64,000 nucleotides of DNA from Geomobilibacter sp964432205. Lineage in GTDB: Bacteria > Desulfobacterota > Desulfuromonadia > Geobacterales > DSM-12255. The notes beneath the pieces were generated by a model, which made no database searches, was not told where the DNA came from, and saw only the letters and a list, made by a program, of their open reading frames with translations. Where the stretch lies: positions 1 through 64,000 of the forward strand of contig CAYSMK010000005.1 of assembly GCA_964432205.1 (NCBI GenBank), in the 5' to 3' direction. Shown piece by piece: positions 1-7,292 of the stretch; position 1 is the first letter of the stretch, and every line of letters starts with the position of its first letter. Made by a program: the position numbers and the translations under genes.

Positions 1-44
1 TGATATTCTTGACTATTTGGCGAGACTGAGGGGCTTATCCTTAA

Positions 45-401
45 ACTCCTGTCAATATTCTGGAAAGCTACAAGCGATCTGCATCATCGCGTGATTCTGA
101 CTTTTACAAGAGCCTTATCAAGAAAGGGATTTGCTTCATTATATACAAAAGAGGTGAGTCAGTCCTATGGGGACCTAGCCGTTTTGTTGGGTACAAGAAT
201 AACGATATAAACAAACACATAGCATATGAGGAGAAAGATGGTAAAGTTACCAACCCGGCAATTACCACCATCCTGCGAGAAGAGCCAGACATAAACTTAT
301 GTGCTGAACAGCTTTATCAGCAGCATTGTCGTAGCTTGGGTTTCGAACCTAATGCAGTAGGTCCTTTCAATAAACCAAGGAAATATTGGATGTTAGATTG
401 A
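45..401 (+). pseudogene. HNH-endonuclease-like C-terminal fragment, frame broken
   Basis: An open frame of 118 codons ends at TGA 399-401 but has no ATG except near its end, and stops lie upstream in the same frame at 27 and 42. It contains the stretch VLWGPSRFVGYKNN followed by DGKVTNPAI, which from memory resembles a C-terminal domain seen in HNH-type nucleases; I cannot confirm the family. The second frame (from base 2) reads DILDYLARLRGLSLNS and then stops at 92, as if the same protein had started in another frame. I infer a frameshift between about 45 and 90, so this is either a disrupted gene cut by the window edge or an assembly error. The codon use is AT-richer than the rest of the window. 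Confidence 0.5.
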
Positions 402-431
402 TCCAAATCCACAAACCGGAGGTAAAATACA

Positions 432-743
432 ATGGTCAATGATCTTGAGCATCGATTCGATCTGGCTATGATGAGCATTTACCAACGAGCTAGAACCGAA
501 GCAAACTACAACGCGACACGCTATCTTCAAATGCTCCATGATCATCGTGGAATTGAAACCGCAAAGATTTTGCTTCACAATACTGCTGTCTCAGAAGGAT
601 ACACTGCCCTTTGGGAGAGAGGTCGTCTCGACCTCACTGTGGAAGCATTAATTTTAGAACCACAATGGGATGAACTTTTTTCAGTTGTAGAACGTACTAT
701 TGCTAGCACACGGTTGCAGCAATATGGTTTTGAAAGAAAGTAA
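432..743 (+). CDS. small conserved hypothetical protein next to HNH-like gene
   Basis: This 103-residue soluble protein starts at ATG 432 behind GGAGG at 419-423. It has no signal peptide or membrane segment. The C-terminal half (SEGYTALWERGRLDLTVEAL, then ILEPQWDELF) matches, from memory, a widespread small family often encoded beside restriction or HNH nuclease genes; its function is unknown. It lies 30 bp behind the HNH-like fragment on the same strand, so the two probably formed one transcription unit. It could be a nuclease partner or regulator, which is only an inference from position. The ORF itself is well supported by start site, length and family resemblance. Confidence 0.72.
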   Translation: MVNDLEHRFDLAMMSIYQRARTEANYNATRYLQMLHDHRGIETAKILLHNTAVSEGYTALWERGRLDLTVEALILEPQWDELFSVVERTIASTRLQQYGFERK

Positions 744-838
744 TTTTATCGATATCATCGGCAACGACAAGCTGCTACACTGAATATTCGTAGAAGAGCG
801 AACAAGATGAACACGATATACTGTAATTTGGAGAACAC

Positions 839-1342
839 ATGAAAATAATTTCCCTTGTGCTGTTGATATTGCTATGTGGTTGCGCAGCCATGAATAAACC
901 TACACCTGAACAACTAGCCAACGCAAATTATGGCTCATATCCTTCAGACTACAAAGACGTCATACAAAACTACTTTGCGCGGGTTCTTATCGATCCATAT
1001 AGTGCAGTATATTCGGAGTGGAGGGGACCTGCTCAAGGTTATGTTTACGACATGTCCGGGGTTTATTTTGGTTACAGGGTCTGTGTTGAGGTAAATGCTA
1101 AAAATAGAATGGGTGGATATACCGGTTCAGCACCTTACTTTATTATTATAAACAACGGTCACATACTAAAGTCTGAAGGCGGATGGAGCTATGGCACAAT
1201 CGGGGCAGAAAAAGTCAATAAAGCGTGTCAGGGGCTCACGCAGGATACACCCCCACCTTCAACCATGAGGCTTACCCCTTATCCTGCCATGAAAATGCCT
1301 TCTTTGTTGCCAGGGATACCATCTAACCCTCAGAAGGAATGA
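839..1342 (+). CDS. putative lipoprotein
   Basis: A 167-residue protein with a short charged N-terminus (MK), a hydrophobic stretch and a lipobox ending LLCGC, so Cys15 should be lipidated and the protein anchored in the envelope. GGAG precedes the ATG by 6 nt. The mature part has a compact domain around residues 35-130 (PSDYKDVIQNYFARVLIDPY, then YRVCVEVNAKN) with two conserved-looking Cys, followed by a Pro/Thr-rich tail. The domain resembles small lipoproteins found in accessory regions of many proteobacteria, but I do not recognise a function. Codon use is AT-rich like its neighbours, which suggests transfer. Confidence 0.75.
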   Translation: MKIISLVLLILLCGCAAMNKPTPEQLANANYGSYPSDYKDVIQNYFARVLIDPYSAVYSEWRGPAQGYVYDMSGVYFGYRVCVEVNAKNRMGGYTGSAPYFIIINNGHILKSEGGWSYGTIGAEKVNKACQGLTQDTPPPSTMRLTPYPAMKMPSLLPGIPSNPQKE

Positions 1343-2067
1343 AAGAGACCAGGGAGTGCCACTCCCCAATTATTGAACTGAACAACGAAATTTCCAACAC
1401 TTCAGACGGTCGCGGGCAAAAACCCGTGCCGTTGCGCCTCATATCGTAATAGTGAAGCATTCTCTTCCCAGTGCCAAATTTGTCCACGATGAGGAACCAA
1501 ACACTCGCGCAGTGGACACTTTCAAAGGGTGGATGCAGCACCAAAGCTAAAACTGGGCTACAAGGATGATGCTATACCAACTCTCTGAAACCTGTATTCA
1601 GTTCTCGGATGGTTTTTCTTGAGAGGAATCATTCGGAACCCGAAATGATAAGCAAAAAAGTTTTGCTGAGCGTCCCTACAGGGGAGCCATAAAATTTATG
1701 GCCGATATCTTAATGATATCGGCCATTTGCTTTTGTGCTCCTATGTTGGTCTCACCTGCACCAGAAAATCAATGATTGTCTAAGCTTACGAGTTCGAGTC
1801 CGCGCTGGGGTAAATTCCGCCGAGCTGTGCCCGCCCCAAAGAGCCTTATTCCGCCCTGCTGCTTAAGACCTTCTTGAAAAGTACGTTGGCATTTTTCGGC
1901 TTCTTTTTTGCCGACCTTGGCCTTGAGACCGATATCAGGCTCCTCATCTGAGCCTCAGTAAGCCCGGTATTTAACCCGACGTAAAATGAGCCTGCAGCCG
2001 TTGCGAGACATTACGACACTACGTCAGATGTCTACCGCTCAATAAACATATTGTCGTGGTGCTGCCA
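1343..2067. other. 725-bp region without a clear gene
   Basis: No convincing gene was found. It holds a short hairpin just after the lipoprotein (GGGAGT/ACTCCC, 1352-1366, no T-run), a strong palindrome at 1698-1726, and near 1788-1812 a stretch (gagttcgagtccgcgctggg) that looks like the 3' end of a tRNA but whose T-stem does not pair. On the minus strand, a start-less open frame of about 53 codons ends at TAA around 1846; it reads like a basic protein C-terminus but has no recognised relative. Together these look like the scar of an integrated element. Confidence 0.4.
1698..1734. terminator. palindrome with T-rich tail
   Basis: A perfect 12-bp inverted repeat (ATGGCCGATATC, 5-nt loop TTAAT, GATATCGGCCAT) is followed by TTGCTTTT. 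It could end plus-strand transcription from the lipoprotein region, but it lies 350 bp beyond that gene, so an element end or protein-binding palindrome is also possible. Confidence 0.45.
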
Positions 2068-2448
2068 TTAGCACGGTATCTTCACCAGAGCCTGCTGAAA
2101 CGACTTTATCTCCAATGGTTTTCCGAGGAACATGTTTGTTCCAAATCGACTACAGAGGTCCCTGTCACGCGGATCTTCGGACGATGAGAGGATAATGACC
2201 GGCAGAGCCTCAGTCCGTTTCTGTTGCCGCAGGATCTCCAAGACTTTCAACCCATCGATTTTGGGCAGTCGCAGATCAAGAAGCAGCAGGTCCGGCAGGG
2301 GCATTCCCGAGGACAGGAGCATGTCCAGTGCCTCCTGCCCGTCACGAGCGACCTTGATCTCTGGAATGCCCGCTTTGCGTAGAATGCGCATGGCGATGAA
2401 TTCATCGTCAGCGCTATCTTCCACCAACATGATCGACGTTGGTATCAT
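2068..2448 (-). CDS. single-domain response regulator (CheY-like)
   Basis: This 126-residue protein is a lone receiver domain with no output domain. The acidic pocket is visible (LVEDSADDE near residues 8-16), the phospho-acceptor is Asp58 in LLLLDLRLPKIDG, the Thr/Ser switch position is in ILSSSED (86-92), and the invariant Lys is Lys110 in GKP. Its ATG overlaps the stop of the histidine kinase upstream by ATGA, so the two are translationally coupled and the kinase is very likely its phosphodonor. Receivers of this subgroup following PAS kinases usually relay phosphate by protein contact rather than DNA binding. The target is not visible here. Confidence 0.93.
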   Translation of the reverse strand: MIPTSIMLVEDSADDEFIAMRILRKAGIPEIKVARDGQEALDMLLSSGMPLPDLLLLDLRLPKIDGLKVLEILRQQKRTEALPVIILSSSEDPRDRDLCSRFGTNMFLGKPLEIKSFQQALVKIPC

Positions 2449-4814
2449 GTCAGACTCTCTCCGACCGGTTCCAACGTAAAATAGAACGTCGCTCCTGTCC
2501 CCGGCGTGGCATCGGCCCAGATTCTGCCGCCATGCCGTTCAATTATCCGCTGCACTGTGGCCAAGCCGATGCCGGTTCCTGCGAATTCAGTTTCCGAATG
2601 CAACCGCACAAATGGTTCGAATATCTTGTCGGCATATGCCATGTCAAAACCGATACCATTGTCCCGAACAAACAGTGCCCCGCTGGAGCCGTCCCGCCCA
2701 ATCTCTATTCGGGCCAATGGCTGGCCGGTCGAGTACTTCAAGGCATTGCCGATGAGATTTGTCAAACAGAGCCTCAATAGCGGGAAATCGGCAGTAGCGG
2801 CCAGGCCATCGGCGACGACTACCTCCACCTGTCGTTCGGGTGCATCGATCAGCAGCTCGTTTACGATCTCCCGGGCAAGTCCGCTCACGCAGATGGGCTG
2901 GCGGGTGAATGACACATGGGATAAACGGGTCAGCTGTAATACCGAATCGATGACCTGCTGCAACCGATCGCTTGCCACAATGACCCGTTCAGCGCAGTGC
3001 GCTGCGCTTGCAGGATCTTCGGCAAGATCTTCCCGCAGTGCCTGACTCAGGCCTTTTATGCGGGCCACCGGTGCGCGCAGCTCATGGGAGATGGCATAGC
3101 AGAAACTGTTCAGATCCCGGTTGGTCTGAGTCAGTTCCGTGGTCCGCTCTTCAATCAGTTGGTGCAGGTCGGCATTGAGGCGACGGATCTCATCTTCAGT
3201 CTGCTTGCGCTCGGTGATATCACGCACCACGGAAAGCAGATAGGTTTTGTCCCCCAAAAGGAATGCATTGGTGGAAATTGAGCCCGGGAACACTGTTCCG
3301 TCCTTTCTTCTGAAGGTGGCCTCGAAGTCGTTCACGTACCCTTTTCCCGTAACCGCGTCCACGACCTGCTGTCGTTCATGCACGTTTGCCCAGAGCCCGA
3401 GTTCTACGGTTGTATTGCCGAGCAAATCACTCCTTGAGTATCCGGACAACTGTTCGTTGCATTCGACGATCTTTCCGTCGGTAGTAGTCAGGAAAATGCC
3501 ATCTTGAATGGTAGTGAAGAGGGTTCTGAACTTGAACTCGCTCTCCCTGAGAGCTTCTTCGTTCTGCTTGCGTTCAGTGATGTCTCTGATGAAAGCAATG
3601 AAGATCCCGCTCTCCGGGATGTATGCCGTGCTGACTTCGACATCGATCACGCTGCCATCTTTGCGGAGGTGCCGGGTCTCGAAGCGGCCGTACCCATCCG
3701 TCTTGATTTGTGCAATGTGCCCTCGCATCTGCTCGTCACTCTCAACCGCATCGAAATCGCGCAATGATCTGGTAAGCAGTTCTTCGCGGCTGTACCCATA
3801 CATGTGGCAAATGGTGTCATTGACTGCGACGATCCCACCGGTTCCGTCAACCACCCAGTAGCCGTCCATTGAAGTATTGGTTAGAACATCATACTGCCGG
3901 GTTGCCTGGCGTTGCAGCTGTTCGAACCGTTTCCGTTCGGCGATGTCCCAGGTCAGGTCGCCAAACAGGAGAACCGTGCTGACATCGGTTTCGGTATACT
4001 CGTGCGGTTTGTTCCCGATTCCCAGGATGGCAACGATCCGCTCCTGTCGCTTGACCGGCACCAGCAGTTCCCTGACGATAGGTGAACGGCCGTCCGGCAG
4101 ACCTTGACGGTGCGGCAGTGAGGCATAATCGTTGTGAATGACTGGTTCCCCGGCACAGACGCAGTCAAACCAGTCCCCTGCCAGGTCACTGTTGTCGTGG
4201 ACCCCCGTGCCTGCGACCCAGCAAAACTGCGGCGTTGTTCTGCTGGACCATTCCGTGAGGGTCAACCTCCGACTTTCGGCGTCATAGAAGTGATAGAAGC
4301 CAATGAGGCTGCCGGTGAGCCTCTCCAGCTGATCCAGAGTTTCCACGAGGAGTTCTTGGAGGGTGTGGGATTGAGCGAATTGCGTCAGGTGAAGTCTGGA
4401 ACGTTGAATGTCGTTCAAGCGCTTTTGGGCAGTGATGTCATGCAGGGTTACGAGCACCTGATACGGTGAGCTGTCACCCTCCATGAACATGGGGACGGCG
4501 TTAATGGTCATCCAGACAAAGGACTTCTTTGCCGGGTTATACACGCCGGCGATAACATCACGCACCGGCTGTCCGGTGCGAAGGGCAACCATTGACGGAT
4601 GCCGGTCTGGGGGGAGGTCAGTGTCATCTTCCGTAATGACGCGCCAGGACGGGTCGTAAGAGGTTCGCCCCAGGAACTGGTCGCTGGTCAGGCCGAACAT
4701 CTCCAGTGCGGCGGGGTTCACGTCGACAAGGGTACCATCCGCCAATTGGAAGAACGCACCTTGGGCCATATTCTGAAACATGACGTGATACTGCCGACCG
4801 ATTTCAGCCAACAT
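2445..4814 (-). CDS. PAS/GAF multi-sensor histidine kinase
   Basis: A soluble sensor kinase of 789 residues when started at ATG 4814, which has GGAG six bases upstream. The frame is open back to a TTG at 4919, but that extension has no good ribosome site. Domain order: PAS (about 5-125), GAF (150-300, LTGSLIGFYHFYD region), PAS (305-425), PAS (430-550), a DHp helix pair with the phospho-His in ISHELRAP near 575, and a HATPase domain with N-box NLIGNALKYS near 690, DNGIGFD, and GTGIGLATV. There is no transmembrane segment, so it senses cytoplasmic cues through its PAS and GAF pockets. It is coupled by a 4-bp overlap to the CheY-like regulator downstream, its probable partner. Confidence 0.92.
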   Translation of the reverse strand: MLAEIGRQYHVMFQNMAQGAFFQLADGTLVDVNPAALEMFGLTSDQFLGRTSYDPSWRVITEDDTDLPPDRHPSMVALRTGQPVRDVIAGVYNPAKKSFVWMTINAVPMFMEGDSSPYQVLVTLHDITAQKRLNDIQRSRLHLTQFAQSHTLQELLVETLDQLERLTGSLIGFYHFYDAESRRLTLTEWSSRTTPQFCWVAGTGVHDNSDLAGDWFDCVCAGEPVIHNDYASLPHRQGLPDGRSPIVRELLVPVKRQERIVAILGIGNKPHEYTETDVSTVLLFGDLTWDIAERKRFEQLQRQATRQYDVLTNTSMDGYWVVDGTGGIVAVNDTICHMYGYSREELLTRSLRDFDAVESDEQMRGHIAQIKTDGYGRFETRHLRKDGSVIDVEVSTAYIPESGIFIAFIRDITERKQNEEALRESEFKFRTLFTTIQDGIFLTTTDGKIVECNEQLSGYSRSDLLGNTTVELGLWANVHERQQVVDAVTGKGYVNDFEATFRRKDGTVFPGSISTNAFLLGDKTYLLSVVRDITERKQTEDEIRRLNADLHQLIEERTTELTQTNRDLNSFCYAISHELRAPVARIKGLSQALREDLAEDPASAAHCAERVIVASDRLQQVIDSVLQLTRLSHVSFTRQPICVSGLAREIVNELLIDAPERQVEVVVADGLAATADFPLLRLCLTNLIGNALKYSTGQPLARIEIGRDGSSGALFVRDNGIGFDMAYADKIFEPFVRLHSETEFAGTGIGLATVQRIIERHGGRIWADATPGTGATFYFTLEPVGESLT

Positions 4815-5576
4815 AACGTCTCCAGCGGAAACTACCAATATCTCATCCAAGATCACTCTTGATGGTTCTAACGAATCGACATAGTAACACAAAACTAACA
4901 GAAGCGGCGAGAAACGCAATGTTGCGCCATAACCAATCCAAACCTTAGCCCCTCGTTGACAGCAGCCCTCCGGGCAAAGGGCAGCCCCCCACTATCCGCA
5001 GCCGGTTATGGGCATGAATAGCATGCCGGGTAGAGAGATATCGTCGAGCGGCGTTTGCCGATCGGCAATCTGCGACACGAGTGAACACGTTCTTGGCAAG
5101 ACCATATTTTCAGCCCCTCACCACGGTTCAAAACGAGCACAAGCGAAGACAATTTAATATACTTTTAAAAACAATATCTATAGTATGGGAGCAATTTGAA
5201 TAATGCTCAGAGGCTATCCGCAACCCCTTAAAATAAATTATTTCCAACAACTGCCCCTGACAGTTGCAGATTTGGATTCAAATTTGTTTAAATAAATGAG
5301 CTGTTATTTCCATAAACCTCACCAGCAGTAACAGTACTGAACCTGATGTTTTTTGCACGTAACAGCTCTATTACAGAGATTCCTTTTACTGGCATGGAAT
5401 GAAACCAGATTGTTGCATGTATTTTATTATTATCAGACAACACTACCTCCTAATCATCCTACTGAAGCTGCAGCACTGATATCCGACCTGACCACAAGAA
5501 ATACGAACCGACAATCATTCACGCCCCGTACAGAAACTACCGAAATCCCAACAGCGTTTATAAAAAAGGAAATCAG
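4815..5576. other. intergenic region between kinase and lpxD
   Basis: About 760 bp with no supported gene; the part from 5150 to 5450 is markedly AT-rich. It must carry divergent promoters for the kinase operon and lpxD. A 75-codon plus-strand frame ending at 5580 has no ribosome site or family resemblance and was not accepted. No riboswitch or tRNA was recognised. Confidence 0.5.
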
Positions 5577-6632
5577 GTGAATAAAACATTGCAGGAGTTG
5601 GCTGATTATCTGAACGGCCAGATCATAGGAGATCCTACTGTTGTCATCAGAGGCCTCGGTACTTTGGATGACGCCGGCGAAGGGCAGATATCCTTTCTTG
5701 CCAACAGGAAATATGCCCTGAAGGTACAGACAACACGTGCAACAGCCGTCATCATACCACCTGACACGGACCCCTTTGACCACAATGCGCTTATTGTGGC
5801 CAATCCATACCTTGCCTTTGCCAAATTGCTCACCTTATTTTCCGCTAAACCAAGAAAACCCAGGGGGGTTATGGCTGGTGCCCATGTCGACGGAGACGCT
5901 GTCATCGGCAAGGAAGCGTCCATCTACCCCGGCACCTATATTGCCGAAGGGGTTCGCATCGGCGACCGGGTGACGCTTCATCCAAATGTCACTCTGTACG
6001 AAGGGGTCATTGTGGGTGATGACGTTACGCTGCACGCAGGGGTGTCTGTGCGGGAAGGATGCCGGATCGGCAACAGAGTCACCATCCACAACGGCACGGT
6101 CATCGGGAGCGATGGCTTCGGGTACGCACCGGATGGCAGTTCGTGGTTCAAGATTCCGCAGATCGGCAACGTTATCATAGAAGATGATGTGGAAATCGGC
6201 GCCAATGCCACCGTTGACCGGGCAGCCCTCGATACTACCCGTATCGGGCACGGCACGAAAATAGACAACCTCGTCCAGGTGGCTCACAATTGCATCATCG
6301 GCAATGATTGCATCATCGCCGCACAAGCCGGCATTGCCGGCAGCGCCAGGCTCGGACAGCATGTAAGTCTCGGTGGACAGGTCGCCATTGTCGGCCACGT
6401 CACGATCGGTGATAACGCCATGATTTCCGGTCAGTCCGGAGTGTTTGGCAGCGTGGCACCGCATGAGATCCTGAGTGGGACACCGGCCATTCCTCACCAG
6501 ACGAGACTCAAGGCAGCTGCCGTCTTCCCCCATCTGCCCGAAATGCGCAAAACGCTTGCCAGACTAGGCAACCGACTGACCAAGGTTGAGGAACAACTGG
6601 AGCCACGGCAGACAGCGCCCCTGGCAGTGTAG
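5577..6632 (+). CDS. lpxD: UDP-3-O-acylglucosamine N-acyltransferase
   Basis: LpxD adds the 3-hydroxyacyl chain from acyl carrier protein to the 2-amino group of UDP-3-O-acylglucosamine, the third step of lipid A synthesis. The 351-residue length fits the family (341 in E. coli). The N-terminal uridine-binding domain (about 1-100, LADYLNGQIIGD) is followed by left-handed beta-helix hexapeptide repeats (105-320). The catalytic His lies in QVAHNCIIG near residue 237, and GSDGFGYAPDG is the typical loop. It starts at GTG 5577 behind AAGGAAA. It stands alone instead of in the usual bamA-ompH-lpxD-fabZ-lpxA-lpxB cluster, so the genome may hold a second copy, perhaps with another acyl-chain choice. 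Confidence 0.93.
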   Translation: MNKTLQELADYLNGQIIGDPTVVIRGLGTLDDAGEGQISFLANRKYALKVQTTRATAVIIPPDTDPFDHNALIVANPYLAFAKLLTLFSAKPRKPRGVMAGAHVDGDAVIGKEASIYPGTYIAEGVRIGDRVTLHPNVTLYEGVIVGDDVTLHAGVSVREGCRIGNRVTIHNGTVIGSDGFGYAPDGSSWFKIPQIGNVIIEDDVEIGANATVDRAALDTTRIGHGTKIDNLVQVAHNCIIGNDCIIAAQAGIAGSARLGQHVSLGGQVAIVGHVTIGDNAMISGQSGVFGSVAPHEILSGTPAIPHQTRLKAAAVFPHLPEMRKTLARLGNRLTKVEEQLEPRQTAPLAV

Positions 6633-6794
6633 CCGGCTATCGACAATGGCGTCGTAGGGGGCGTGATCGGCCCAACCGAGCGGCCCGTCCCCTTCATGGA
6701 CGCCTCGGGACGCGTGCTCTTTTGTAAAGGGAGGTCTCATCTCTCTTCCGCCCGTAGATCGGTTGACGGTCCTGTGCCGCCGCTGCCGCCCCCC

Positions 6795-7187
6795 TCAGAG
6801 GGTCACGCCCGGCCCGCGAGCGGGACCTTCCCGCCGTTTCTGGCAACTGATGCAGCACGAGGCGTAGGGAATCACCCGGAGCCGCTCCTCGCCGATCTCC
6901 GCTCCACACTCATCGCACAGGCCATAGCGCCCGTCCTTCAGCCGGCCCAGGGCCTCGTCCATCAGGGTCAACTCCTGCCGGCGGATATCCGCTACGGCCA
7001 GGCCGGTGTCCTCCAGCAGGTCGATGAGCCCCTGCTCCCCCACGTCCTGCGAAAGTTCATACTGGCTGTGCAGCTCTCCCCCCATCTCGTCGAACAGTTC
7101 CCGCCGCACCTCGCTCCACAGCCGCCTTTTCTCGGCCAGAAGCAGATCGGTGAGGCGTGCCTGACGTTCTCTGGACAACCGTTCCAT
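6795..7187 (-). CDS. DksA/TraR-family C4 zinc-finger protein
   Basis: A DksA-like protein, which in this family enters the RNA polymerase secondary channel and modulates initiation together with ppGpp. I place the start at ATG 7187, preceded by a clear GGAGGAG, giving 130 residues; a longer frame to 7250 lacks such a site. The N-terminal half is a predicted coiled coil (RQARLTDLLLAEKRRLWSEV and onward), and the C-terminal half has the four-Cys zinc motif CDEC...CISC near residues 90-115. It is shorter than E. coli DksA (151), and the coiled-coil tip shows no obvious DxxDxA, so it may be a TraR-type variant rather than true DksA. It is divergent from the gene at 7293. Confidence 0.88.
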   Translation of the reverse strand: MERLSRERQARLTDLLLAEKRRLWSEVRRELFDEMGGELHSQYELSQDVGEQGLIDLLEDTGLAVADIRRQELTLMDEALGRLKDGRYGLCDECGAEIGEERLRVIPYASCCISCQKRREGPARGPGVTL

Positions 7188-7292
7188 GATCTCCTCCGGA
7201 TATCTGGTGACATCCCCTGTGATGCAGTCGGTTTCAGGTATACTTAACAAAAACTTATCTAGATTGAATTATACCACTTATTTGGGCACCCC

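Noticed and set aside
1323..1544. A 73-codon minus-strand frame after the lipoprotein gene
   Set aside because: It has no ribosome site and the sequence resembles no protein family.
1788..1812. tRNA gene 3' end
   Set aside because: The T-stem does not pair and no body of a tRNA precedes it; kept only as a possible scar.
5353..5580. A 75-codon plus-strand frame before lpxD
   Set aside because: No ribosome site, no family match, and it overlaps the lpxD ribosome site.
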